Assembly (NCBI RefSeq): GCF_000003605.2
Contig: NW_003153258.1
Coordinates: 1,082-29,030, forward strand
Direction: 5' to 3'
DNA: 27,949 nucleotides
Source: Saccoglossus kowalevskii
Lineage: Eukaryota; Hemichordata; Enteropneusta; Harrimaniidae
Position numbers and translations under genes: made by a program. Below, one piece after another: positions 1 to 11,335 of this stretch. Position 1 is the first letter of the stretch, and every line of letters begins with the position of its first letter. The notes under the pieces are model-generated. The model had not been told where the DNA came from and made no database searches. It worked only from the letters and a program-made list of their open reading frames with translations.

Positions 1-1882
1 GAATATAGCTGTGGAAATTACACTCTGCATATGAATATAGCTGTAGAAATCTCACTCTGCATACGAATATAGCTGTAGAAAAAGCACTCTGCTTATGAAC
101 ATAGCTGTGGACCTTACACTATGCATATGAATATAACTGTAGCAATTACACTCTGCATATGATGTTCGTCTGGAAATTACACTCTGCATATAAATATAGC
201 TATAGAAATTACACTTTTCATATGAATATAGCTATAGAAATTACACTGTATATGAATATAGCTGTGGAACGTACACTCTGCATACATATGAATATAGCTG
301 TGGAAATCTCACTCTGCATATGAATATAGCTATGAAAATTACACTCTGCGTATGAATGTGAATATAGCTATTGAAATTACACTGCATATGAATATGGCTG
401 TAGAAAATACACTCTGCATATGAATATAGATGTAGAAAATACACTCTGCATATGAAAATTGTTATAGACACTATACTCTGCATATGAATATACTGAGCAA
501 TTACACTCTGCGTATGAATATAGATGTGAAAATTACACTCTTCATATGAATATAGCTGTAAAAATCTCACTCTGTATATGAATATAGCTGCAGAAATTAC
601 ATTCTGCATATGAATATAGCTATGAAAATTACACTCTGCGTATTAATATAGCTGTAGAAATTACACTCTGCATATGAATATAGCTGTGAAAATAACACTC
701 TGCATATGAATATGGCTGTAGAAAGTACACTCTGCATATGAATATGAGTATAGCTATACAAATTACACTGCATATAAATATAGCTGTAGAAATTACACTC
801 TGCATATGAATATAGCTGTGAAAATTACACTCTGCATATGAATATGGCTGTAGCAAGTACACTCTGCATATGAATATGAGTATAGCTATACAAATTACAC
901 TGCATATAAATATATCTGTTGAAATTACATTCTGCATATGAATATAGCTATGAAAATTACACTCTGCGTATGAATATAGCTGTAGAAATTACACTCTGCA
1001 TATGAATATAGCTGTAGAAATTACACTCTGCAGATGAATATAGCTGTAGAAATTACTCTCGCATATTAATATGAGTATAGGTATAGAAATTACACTCTGC
1101 ATATGAATATAGCTGTAGAAATTACAGTCTGCATATGATTATCGCTACGGAAATTACAAACTGCATTTGAATTTAGCTTTGAAAATTACACTGAGCGTAT
1201 TAATATAGTTATGGGAATTAAACTCTGCATATGAATATAGCTGTAAAAATTACACTCTGCATATGAATATAGCTGCAGAAATTACATTCTGCATATGAAT
1301 ATAGCTATGAAAATTACACTGCGTATGAATATAGATGTGAACATTACACTCTGCATATGAATATGAGTATAGCTATAGAAAGTACACTGCATATAAATAT
1401 ATCTGTGAAATTACATTCTGCATATGAATATAGCTATGAAAATTACACTCTGCGTATGAATATAGCTGTAGAAATTACACTCTGCATATGAATATAGCTG
1501 TAGAAATTACACTCTGCATATGAATATGGCTGTAGAAATTACGCTCTGCATATGAATATAGCTGTGAAAATTACACTCTGCGTATGAATATAGCTGTGAA
1601 CATTACACTCTGCATATGAATATGAGTATAGCTATAGAAATTACACTGCGTATGGATATAGATGTTGAAATTATACTCTGCAGATGAATATAGCATTGAA
1701 CATTACACTCTGCATATTAATATGAGTATAGCTATAGAAATTACACTGCATATGAATATAGCTGTGTAAATTACACTCTGCATGTGAATATAGCTGATTA
1801 CATTGTGCATATGATTATAGCCGTGGAAATTACATTCTGCATATAAATATAGTTATGGAAATTACAGTCTGCATATAGCTGT
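1..1882. repeat. 32-bp minisatellite array (left end outside window)
   Basis: Between 55 and 60 degenerate head-to-tail copies of a 32-bp AT-rich unit. The unit starts gaatatagctgtag and ends cactctgcatat. Copies differ by scattered substitutions and small indels. A 36-bp subtype, with a 6-bp insertion (gaatatgagtatag) usually coupled to a 2-bp loss (cactgcat), begins near 740, 872, 1359, 1618 and 1718. The array is already in progress at base 1 and fades out after 1882. The unit is not a multiple of three, but three units (96 bp) are, so repetitive minus-strand open frames appear at 241-609 and 629-937. These have no sign of being genes. Confidence 0.97.
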
Positions 1883-4800
1883 GTGGCTGCTTATGACAAT
1901 GACACGTGTGGATTGACAGAAAAAAAAGTAATATAAGTCCCTTTTTTCATTTTTGAATAAATTTTACTATGTTCCATTAAAAATGAATAATGCCAATGTA
2001 GTTATTACTATTATTATGTTTTATAAGTGTCTATGAGTAGAATATACCAGCCTATATATTTGATAGTGGTGCAGTGAGTAGTCCATTCTATTACGACGAA
2101 ATCAAGCCTTCCATTTTATTTACAAGAGATCACAATTTTTGATGTACTAGTATGTACATTTTCCTGTGTATTTGTTGCAAACAAATGTGGTAATTTCATT
2201 TAATGTCATGTAAAGAAAAAATTACCATTAATTTGTTCAAAGCTTGAATGAGGAATAATTATTTCTGTGTGCCACATTCAACACATACTATGTTTCGTTC
2301 GTGTAACAAGACCAGTTTTTGTGTGATTTTGCGATTCTGTTCATTATATGCTAATTTGAAACTAACTTGAACTAAAATATATGGTAAATTTCAGCTCTGG
2401 ATTTTAATAAAATACCTCATGTTTATTAGCCAAGGGTTTCTACTTAAATTTACTCAGTGTACAATATCAATAGAGATCACTATGAATAAGAAAATGTGTC
2501 ATTGTATTATTAATTATAATTAGTGGAATGATGTTAGAAATAAATTCCTCGTGGCAAGGTATCCATTGATGTGCTATGTTTTGATAGTTTGGTATTTCAA
2601 ATTGTTGTATTATGTAAATTTGTGCCATACAAAATTAATTTAGTAATAATTGATTTGAAGCGCCATTTCTGTTTGTATGTTTGTTGTTGTTTTTTTGTGT
2701 TTTTTGTCTTTGTTATTTTGTTTTTTTGTTGTTCTCTTTTGTTCATAATTCACTATGAGGTAGAGGTTTGGAATGGAATTACATATATAACAATAACAAA
2801 TTTGAATATATCTTGGCAATTCATTTTTTACTTTATAGTACATAAGCATACCAACATTATGTAATATATTACCTATATACACAAGAAAAACATATATATT
2901 ATTAAAGACCGTAATCCCTTTAAACACTGACAATTATGAGAAACAGGAGTAATAACTTTATTTCTTTCAAATAGCAGAATGGACTAATCATTTCATCTTT
3001 ATCACAGTATAGGTTAGTGTATTATACCAAATATGCCAAATATTTGGAAGACTCCTTAAAATGGTTGTGTTAAAGCGTGTTTTGTGGTTTTTTTCTTTAC
3101 TTTACGCAGTTACAAAATGGCAAAATAGAATTCTCATTCAAACACTTAATATGTTGTTTGATTTTTTTAAATTATTTCCAAAAAAAAACTTATGATTTAG
3201 GGTCTTACAGAAAAACTCCCCTGGACTGTCTCAGATCACAATGATTATAACCAAACTCTGACTGTGATATTTAATATCGATATCAACAAATCGTGTTGTC
3301 CGAAATCAGTCAGGTGGTGTCATAGTAAAAACACGGACAGATTTATCTTTCAATCTTGTGTGTCATGTGCACTGGCAAGCGCATGGCTAGTTCGCATTAT
3401 ATGGCTCAACGCATAATGAGCTTGAGTGGCAAAATTCACGTTATCAATGGCCGTATTATTTACCGTGTCAGACAGGAACAAGATACCGGGTGAACTCTGC
3501 CAGGGATTACATGATTTACCGCTGTTTGGTTTCGCAAAGGAGAACAAGACAGGCTAGTAACCTTTGTGACCTTTGTTTATAAACAACCAATAGTAGGAAT
3601 GTTGTGTCTATACTTAGTTCCATATCGCACATTTAAAAAAACGCGTGACATGGTGTGTTCTTCTCCTCTTGTCACGGCTTTATACGGACTACCTGGTCAT
3701 CGAACTTTTGTTCGCGGCCAGGCTTCTCCTTTTATCGCGACAAACGCCCGTGATTGAAATAAGTAAAGACAAAATTAAAAATAAAGAAAATTATATATTT
3801 TTGAATATATCGATTTTTCTTTGCTATAGTGCAGCAATGCGTCGTACCTCAAGCATAGAGGGCGCTATTATCGGAAGGTCTTACCTGAGGTTATATAGTT
3901 AATCCTCTTAATCCCCCTTTGCTAAATTTAACTTTTGATCGTTTGTTTTGGTTCATTATTATAAAACTCTTCTGTAGGTAACGTAACACGTGTTTACCTC
4001 TCATGATAGCATGTTGTTTTACTAATTATTGTTAAGGCGGCGGCGTACCTAGAACATAGTACGTAGATAAAGTACCGACAAGGGATGTCACCGTCTACAA
4101 TCACTAGGGTTGTTGTCAATTGCTAACTCTGTCTGACCTTGAACAAATTTCTACCATAGTCAGTGGCTTGTACGTCGTAGCATCTGTGTATGGGTATTGT
4201 GTGGGTGTGTAAGTGCTCGTGAGTGTTTTTTCGTCTACGTCTATTTTTCGCAATATAATATAAATATGTGTGATCTTGTGTGTATGTACTTATTATAATT
4301 CTAATTTTTCCTGCGTTTGTGTGTATGGTTGTTACCATAATTTACATTTACGACCGTTACCAGGATCTCCAGTCGTTGCTGATAACCGGCTGCCCACGAT
4401 TTGTCATAAGATAGTTTTGTATATGGTCCTCTGTCAGTGTTATAATGTATATTTTTGGTTTTTACTATGACCAGCATTAAAATTCAGCCGATTTAGCACT
4501 GTTGTCTCATTGCCTAATCTAATATTACCGTTCCGAGAAAGGATGCGGACAGAATACCGAGGATCACCATCGAGGAAAAATAAAATCCCAGTTATTCCCC
4601 GTGCTCTGGGCACGATTCAATGGATGGTTTGATTTCTAATCCGGAACCATGCTAACGGTCGTTGGATTAACAATAAAACTATCATTACTATTCATTAAAT
4701 ATGCCTGAAAATGTGTTTCCTGCTATCAATCAAATTTTAACGTAAAATACGTTGTTGCAATGTTTTACCTAAATTTATAACTTTTATTTTAATATTCATT

Positions 4801-7800
4801 TTGTAATTGTTTTGTGTCCACTGTTTTTTGTCCTACAATAGGTTTGTCGAGTTTTTGAGTGGCTATTAAGTTGGCGTTTCAAAACGACGAGTTAATTTAT
4901 TTTGATGTATATAGAAGTGTGTATAACATCGGATTGGCTCAACTGTGTGTTTTATAATATATAAGGTAATATATTTATATTCGTATTCTGCAGATATGCA
5001 GAAGTAGAAAGAATACGTACTTGGCCTTGATGCATAACTGCGGATGTATTAGCACTGCTCGCATGTGAAGCAGAATGTCCACACCTTACCCGGACTGATA
5101 CGGTCATGTATCTTGCATACAACCGCATTATACTAGTATTCACGCAATCTATGACACATTTTTTGTCAATATATTTCATTTTATTTCACTGAACGAACAC
5201 ACACACAATATTTACATTAATTCCGTGAAAAACATCAAAATATACGAGTTTAAGAATGGTATGTACATGTTTTGCGCTCTTTGAGAATAAATATTAAACT
5301 TGAAAAGGTAATTTTCTAGAACTTTGGGATATGCAAAACATATTCTTATATATAACTTCTTATAAAGTATTGACACATCAACATTATTGGATGACAGTTG
5401 TAGCCATTTAATTATAGTACACGGTAAGTCTGTCATAACGATGTCAATATAAAATAGTGAATATGTCTGTTTATTTCTAGACACTCAAAAAAGGTAAAGG
5501 TTTTATTTTTAAAAAACGCTATTTTGTTACTTACTGGTTTGGGACTTTCAGAATTGTCTCATCATAGTGGTATTAGCGTCAGTATACATAACGTAAAAAA
5601 GTAATTGCTCCTAAAAGCTTATTTTAGTGTACAGATTTTAAAAATTGTCCCATTAAGCACAAAATTGGATGAAAAGTGTGTACACTATTTATTTGTTATT
5701 TTACTCTCCGAAAAAATTATATTTAGGCGTGGATAATTGAATGACTTGCTTAACAATATTATTGATAAACTGAAATAGCTATATTTCTGAAGATGTCTAA
5801 CCTGGCTTAAATTACATTTTGCTCAGCGATCAGTTTATTCATAAAATCAATATTATAAAATGATTTATAAGACCGGTACAATGCATCACTTTAGGACGAC
5901 ATAAATATTGATCAAATATAATATTACCTCAATTACAGGACTTGCAATTTTTCACGCAGAAAAATTCTCTAAAAGCATTGCAGTTGTTACCGCTATTATC
6001 ACACAAAACCACTGGAATTGACGCTTGACATCAGAGTGTTCCATCAATAACACATTCGTCTAGTTTGTTATGTATATTGATTTACTCAATTTTATACCAC
6101 TGTAATTACTAAGAAAAATTACAGAGATCTTATTTCAAGACTCATTGAGTTAAGTAACTTTTTTCGGGGCTTGTGATAGGAATAATGTGACAGGTAGTCT
6201 CCATCATTACCCCCACACGTTAAGCCAAGAGTGGAACATGCTTATCCTGTTTGTTTTAGGCTGCATACACACTTAAGGTGATGAAATGAGAATCTCCACC
6301 AGACAAGTACACTATTAAAATCCTTTACCCAGAACAAATCTGAAAGAATAAAATAAAATGGCATTAATATTCATAAAAATAAAATAAATGTGAGGTATAT
6401 TGTCAAAACTGCCTGTATTACCTTGTTTATTTCTCAGCCTGTAGAGTGAGTCTGTGTTTGTGGCACACCAGTGAGACGGACATGATGATGCCAACACGCA
6501 GCATTGCGCAAGTTATTATTTTTAATAAGTTATTCGTTTAAGCCGATGGAAACTCATGTATTATCCCATTAATAAATTATATACATTACTTGTGTTGTAA
6601 ATATCCTCATAAACATGAACAGATTTGAATCTTGTGGAGGGGTACACTTAGAAAAATAATTAACAACAGACATTGAACACTGTGAGATGTTTGTCGCGGA
6701 TATTCAAAACAAAATGGCGATGGCGATATGATATGTGAGAATTTGCTTCTACTGAGCTACTGTTCCAATGATGATATTAGTTAAACCAACTAGCACAATT
6801 AGGCTGTGTTTACATTTATGTTCGAGTCTTAAGTATTATATCTGGGAATTTGTTATTTGGACTTACTGCAGTTTTCATTCGTCAAATTTCTGTTGACCAA
6901 CGCTTTCTCAGATGGTATTGCTCATTTTTGCCCAGCACCGATAATATATAATTTCAACGTTCACACATTTTGCTCACCAACAGCGAAAGAAATTGACAAT
7001 AGCCGTGAGTTTGTGGCAATTTTTCAGCTTCTGTCAGAACTTTGCTTAATCTTACCAAGAAAATAGTGTGATTGTCATGCACTATATCCGCCATTGTAAG
7101 TTTTTTTAACAAAATCTGTACAGTATAATATACATCTATGTCTGCACAGTATTATGCCCATTTATACAAGTTATTTAACATTTTTTCTACTTAAATAACT
7201 CAACTAATTACAATAAATTATGCTAATTTGATAACTAATAAGAAAATATTTAGAACGAAGCAATAAACAAAAGCAAAACAGATACAACAAAAGTCCATTG
7301 TCAAAAATCGAATAATTATATTTGCAAAACGTTTTTTATTAGTATAACATCATAGCTACACAGTAACTCGTCATGGCCTTCAATAACCGTTTACAAATAT
7401 TGGAATCGAGTCGGTGGAAGTATTGCTAATATATGTCATCGGTAGGACCAGTGTGTACATTCCGTAGTTCATGTCTTCCAGTATTGATAAAACACTTCAC
7501 AATTTGAAGGTGTCTATGTTCTACAAATTAATACTCAAAAATGTCATTGCTATATTACGAAATAATCCTGCCCAAATGTATGCGATCGCCACTCATGTTA
7601 GATAGTCAATGTAATAACAGGTATTGTCCAATACAGAAAGTAATTGAATTGATTCCTACGTATTTATCACGAGTTAGGACATATTAGCTATATCTCCGTC
7701 ACTACGGTTTGCAGCTGCCGTGGGTATATATTGTATACAAGAGTTCAATATCGTGGTATTTTGCTTCGCTGTTGCTGTTGTTTTTCAAATCCAAATTGCA

Positions 7801-7869
7801 CGGTATGTCCCTCTATAGGGGGTCTTTCGAGTTAACTCAGTGAGCACGATCCGTTAAAAGCGTATAAAG
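1883..7869. other. Gene-poor AT-rich stretch
   Basis: No gene recognised. The stretch is mostly AT-rich with short, isolated open frames in all frames. There is a strand-asymmetric T/G-rich tract at about 2668-2742. Somewhat GC-richer patches lie near 3340-3560, 3640-3760, 4340-4400 and 5020-5110. Each contains open frames of 60-75 codons with no convincing start, splice sites or recognisable motif. A minus-strand frame at 3350-3547 has fairly protein-like codons, but it lacks an ATG at its beginning and is not recognised. No tRNA-like A/B box pair was found. Confidence 0.5.
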
Positions 7870-8238
7870 GTGACTGGGCGTCTAGGGGACATTAAAAACA
7901 CTACACTGTCAAAGTGCCGCCGTTGTGGTTACCTAGGCGATGCTAGAGCATCTTTCGTTCCCGTATCTATATTAAGTATACAAGGCGGCGTTTTTGAAGA
8001 ATTGTTTTATATCAACATTGGTGTCCTTCCTCATTTCAACAGAGCGAGGTTGCTCCGCTCGAACGCATCATGTGGTGAATCTATAGTACATGGCAAATGT
8101 CAGAATTGCATGGTCGCCCCGCAAACCTGCATAAAACAGCACAAATTCAGATTCACAGCTTTTCATATATCAACCCACTCCACACTCCTAAAATATAATT
8201 CAATTTGCACAAGCTGGTATGATGAGTTTGAATATTAA
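7870..8238 (+). other. Unrecognised 122-codon open frame, cysteine-containing
   Basis: A frame open for 122 codons in a GC-richer patch, longer than most here outside the repeats and Xlox exon 1. It begins at GTG with an in-frame TAA four codons upstream, so it has no ATG at its start; the first in-frame ATG falls in the last third. The predicted peptide has two CxxC pairs (KCRRC near residue 16, KCQNC near residue 77) and further cysteines, but the spacing does not match a zinc-finger family I know. No good acceptor with a pyrimidine tract precedes it. It could be chance, a decayed gene or an internal exon. Probably not a functional gene as it stands. Confidence 0.15.
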
Positions 8239-9670
8239 TATCATACGTCAGACATGCGTGATATGATGACGTCATGTAACATGTATGTTTCCCGTCGCTT
8301 GCTAGGTTGACACCTGTTGTGGTGTTGCTGGTCAGAAACTGGTACTCGGTGAGCTCTGTCATGGCAGCCAGCCTAGTCACCAAATGTTATATTCCTATTA
8401 CATAATGATGCATTTATTAGTTTTTCCCGAAACCTAATTTTTACGAGGAAAAATAAAGCGAATTATCGACACGCTGAGTATGGTTTATCCCAAACACCAC
8501 AAGTCTCTGTCGATTTGAAAATGAAATTTGAATATTAGCCCTGCGCTCTATAAGACTTATACTTCATCTCCAAATCTCTAGGATCTGTATCAGTATTTTT
8601 TATTTATTTTTTATTTATTCATATATCTAATTATTTCACTTGAAAGAAGCGAAGTTTAGTGTTTATGAGTTGGTGGCATTGGCACATCCATTCGGAGATC
8701 GAATAATAATAGGAATAAATGCAGTATGAATTAGAAAACTAGGGGTTCCAGGTTTTTTAGATACTGCTTGAGATGCGTGTCTGAAAATTGTATCGCCAAC
8801 TTAGAATACAAGGTGTTTGCCTCCTTGTATCTAAGTCATGTCTAATTGGTCAACTTAGTAAAGTGACATCTACTCATGTGTCACGTTAGCCAAATATCCC
8901 CTCCGCCTCTTCCATTCTGCATCTAGCAATATTGTCACTACGGGTCGATTTTAAAAGCATCTTTTTGAGATTATATAACTCTCGTTAACATAAAATAACA
9001 TAACATAAAACATATTTCAATAACTTAAATGGAAACGTCAATTAAGTGCTGGGGAAACGTTTGGCCCAGATACGATGACGAGGTGAATGTATTTGGTGTT
9101 TCAGCGTAATTCGCGTGTAAATACGTATGAAGTGTGGCTCGTTGATTGACTGTTTGATGTTTGCGTAACTGTGAATTCATCTGCATCTGTACGGAATGTA
9201 GTCGCCGATGTTAGTGAGCGTGGCCTTCACGTTGAACAATGAAAATATTACAAGTATGGAATGTTTATTGATCCAGTCATTATTGTTTACAATAAATGAG
9301 AATGAAAACAAATGTGAGTTTCTTGCCGTAGATTCTTGATGGCGCGCTCCATGGCGTGTTTGCCCGACGCTGTTCGGAATGACTTGTTTCCAGGGCGATC
9401 TGAATCCACATAAGACTTTGTAAACAGGTTGGCTTAGTGGCAAGTATCTTTAGGTGTCTTACACACGCCCTCCGAAATGGGTCATCAAATTATGTCGGCC
9501 GGCGTACTTTGTGTGTCTTTGGGAAAGATAGCAACAATTGGCGGCATGTATTTCTAGGGTTTTACTATCAGTAGCGATCTTGTTCCCGATCTCAGAGCAG
9601 ACAGGCGCGTCTATACAAAACAGATTGAGCTATCAAACTTCGTTGCTTAGTTACTGAAATTCGACAAAAA
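8239..9670. other. Intergenic stretch with a CRE-like palindrome
   Basis: No gene recognised. A perfect tgacgtca palindrome, the consensus cAMP response element bound by CREB/ATF factors, lies at 8267-8274; nothing shows that it is used. Low-complexity T/A sequence occurs around 8590-8640. A minus-strand open frame at 9177-9443 has no recognisable domain. At 9430 the bases tggcttagtgg match a polymerase III A box, but no B box follows. Confidence 0.45.
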
Positions 9671-9921
9671 ATGGCACAAAAGGTTGTGAATGTTCCAGTT
9701 TTTGGGAGTGGTGAATCGCAAAAAAATGAGCTCGTAACACTTTATGAAGTTACTAAATTGTTCATTTGCGTGAAATAATTGAACAAAAACAAAAAAACAC
9801 GGTGAATTCAAAGCGTGTTTATCAACGTCTTTATCTGTTATATCTTGATGGCCGTGTATACCACATGGACGATTGTGGTTATCACATGAACGTCATTCGC
9901 GAAGGTCGGTACATTTTTTGG
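9671..9921 (+). pseudogene. Frame-shifted coding fragment or possible first exon, unknown protein
   Basis: An ATG in a good Kozak context (A at -3, G at +4) opens a 35-codon frame, MAQKVVNVPVFGSG onwards, to TAA at 9776-9778. A second frame, offset by one base, is open from 9757 to 9921 with protein-like codons (purine-first, few rare residues), including RVYQRLYLLYLDGRVYHMDD and then a stretch ending EGRYIF. The two frames overlap only at 9757-9775, so one indel there would join them. The second frame meets TAA at 9922, which overlaps a donor-like sequence (g|gtaaga at 9920/9921). It may therefore be a decayed first exon, a fragment of a copied gene, or an assembly indel in a real exon. The protein family is not recognised. 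It lies 1 kb upstream of Xlox on the same strand, with no evidence of a link. Confidence 0.35.
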
Positions 9922-9924
9922 TAA

Positions 9925-10726
9925 GAATCCATGTCTATACTGTAATATTGTAAACAACGCGAACCGATAGTTAGGGCATGCCGGGCATTCGACGGGAGAG
10001 GTCAAACAACAGCAATGTTGACTAGAGATGTACAGTCAATATGTATATTCAAGGCTATTTAATTAGTACGTGTTCAACATGACGGGTACAAGATACGATT
10101 TGTTGATAATATGATTGAGTTCTGATAACATTTATAATAAATATATCGGGGTGTTATAAAGAGAAAATTGTAAATTATTTCAGATCATTTTTATATTATT
10201 TATGTTACTCTCCGTGGCAAAACTGTTAGAATATGCTGATAACACTTGCAAATGTAAGTCGTATATCTCAAGCTTTCAGACATTAGAGAAAAAGTAATAA
10301 AATACGTTTTAATAAATCAATCGAGACGGGATCCCTACATGTTGACACATTAATTCCTGTCAAGGGATTTATTCTCGTTTAGTGGGGCCCTAGAATTCAG
10401 GCTCCTCTTAGAATGAGAAATTGTAAACATAATATATGTGTCTGAAGTAATAAAATAATCTGAATAGAAAATCGAACTCGCTTTTCTTATCAGTACAGGG
10501 GGGAATGAAGTACATTTTAAAAGTTGTGTTCATTTCCCGGCCGAATTTTTATTGACATTTACAGAACATGTGGTGCGAAATGCGTGCGAGCACTGCCCTA
10601 TTTTTTATTCCAAAACATCAACAAGTATTTATGTTCCGTTGATAATTTAATGCTTGTTTCGTTATATAAATTATAGATACAAAATGTATAAAGTTAGTTC
10701 TAGCGAATCGCGTAACTGCTTGCATA
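9925..10726. other. 5' flank of the Xlox gene
   Basis: About 800 bases of AT-rich sequence with no open frame of note and no recognised repeat. Distal regulatory elements would be expected in such a position, but none can be named from the sequence alone. Confidence 0.4.
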
Positions 10727-10850
10727 TTGTTTGTTTGTTTGCGTTTATCTGTTGCTCAACTCGTCGGTGACAACGGTGGAAGCCGCAGTGGTCATGTGAC
10801 TCTTTGGTTCAATTATAAGCCAAATGACAATGATTGATAGGCATATATAG
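10727..10850 (+). promoter_or_regulatory. Possible proximal promoter of Xlox
   Basis: Candidate sites cluster just upstream of the Xlox ATG. There is a forkhead-like run tgtttgtttg near 10729-10741, an E-box in the M-box form gtcatgtgac at 10791-10800, a PBX/HOX-type tgattgat at 10831-10838, and a TATA-like tatata at 10844-10849. If the TATA is used, transcription would start near 10875 and the 5' UTR would be only about 20 bases. Mammalian Pdx1 is known to use E-box and forkhead inputs, but motifs this short occur by chance, so function is inference. Confidence 0.3.
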
Positions 10851-10893
10851 TGGTGTCTATTCTATAACTCTAATTTACCTGGATATTTTCAAC

Positions 10894-11335
10894 ATGGACA
10901 ACTCAAATCCATTTTATTCCCCGGCTATGTTCTCAAAAGAGCAGTACGTTCCGCAACAGGGCGTTGTTAACTACGCCACTTCGCCACCGGCTTGTATTTA
11001 CGCCAAGCCGCATATCCAAAACAACTATGGTGGTCATACCATGTCGGTGGTGGAAATGGACGGGCATTTGCGTATGGAACACGCACAGGTGGCAGTGACG
11101 GAGCCGTGTCAAATCGGCCAACAGATGCAACACCAAGTTTCTCGGGTAGCGGTATCTTTGCCGGTGAATTCGCCGGCTTCTTCGATAGCTGTTCACCACC
11201 AACCACAGAATCATCAACAGATGGGTCATACCGGACATCAGATACATAACGCGGACGGACGACCCCAAAACCTGCAGTTTCCGTGGATGAAGACGACCAA
11301 GTCCCACGCACACACGTGGAAGGCGCAGTGGCCAG
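10894..11335 (+). CDS. Xlox: ParaHox homeobox protein Xlox (Pdx family), first coding exon
   Basis: Encodes the N-terminal 147 residues plus the first base of codon 148 of an Xlox/Pdx transcription factor, a nuclear DNA-binding regulator of gut and endoderm patterning in other animals. The family's N-terminal motif SPPACIY is at residues 30-36. A histidine/glutamine-rich linker spans about 98-118. The PBX-binding hexapeptide FPWMK is at 129-133, followed by the Pdx/Xlox-specific extension KSHAHTWKAQWP. That combination separates it from Hox2, Hox3, Gsx and Cdx. The chosen ATG at 10894 starts MDNSNPFYSP; the frame is open 20 codons further up, but that part crosses a TATA-like box and starts without ATG. 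The exon ends at ccag|gtaag, in phase 1, at the position expected for the family intron between hexapeptide and homeobox. No homeodomain is encoded here, so the gene is partial in this window. Local GC is higher than in the flanks, which gives spurious overlapping open frames on both strands. Confidence 0.93.

Noticed and set aside
241..937. Minus-strand open frames of 122 and 102 codons
   Set aside because: They lie wholly inside the 32-bp array and their repetitive peptides simply restate the DNA repeat.
2571..2933. Overlapping 97-codon frames on both strands
   Set aside because: They cover a T/G-rich low-complexity tract; peptides are runs of Phe, Val, Cys or Lys, Thr, Asn from composition.
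9430..9440. Polymerase III A-box match, possible tRNA or SINE
   Set aside because: No B box (ggttcgannCC type) follows at a suitable distance and no cloverleaf could be seen.
10834..10893. Upstream extension of the Xlox reading frame by 20 codons
   Set aside because: It begins without ATG, crosses a TATA-like box, and the ATG at 10894 starts a typical Xlox N-terminus.
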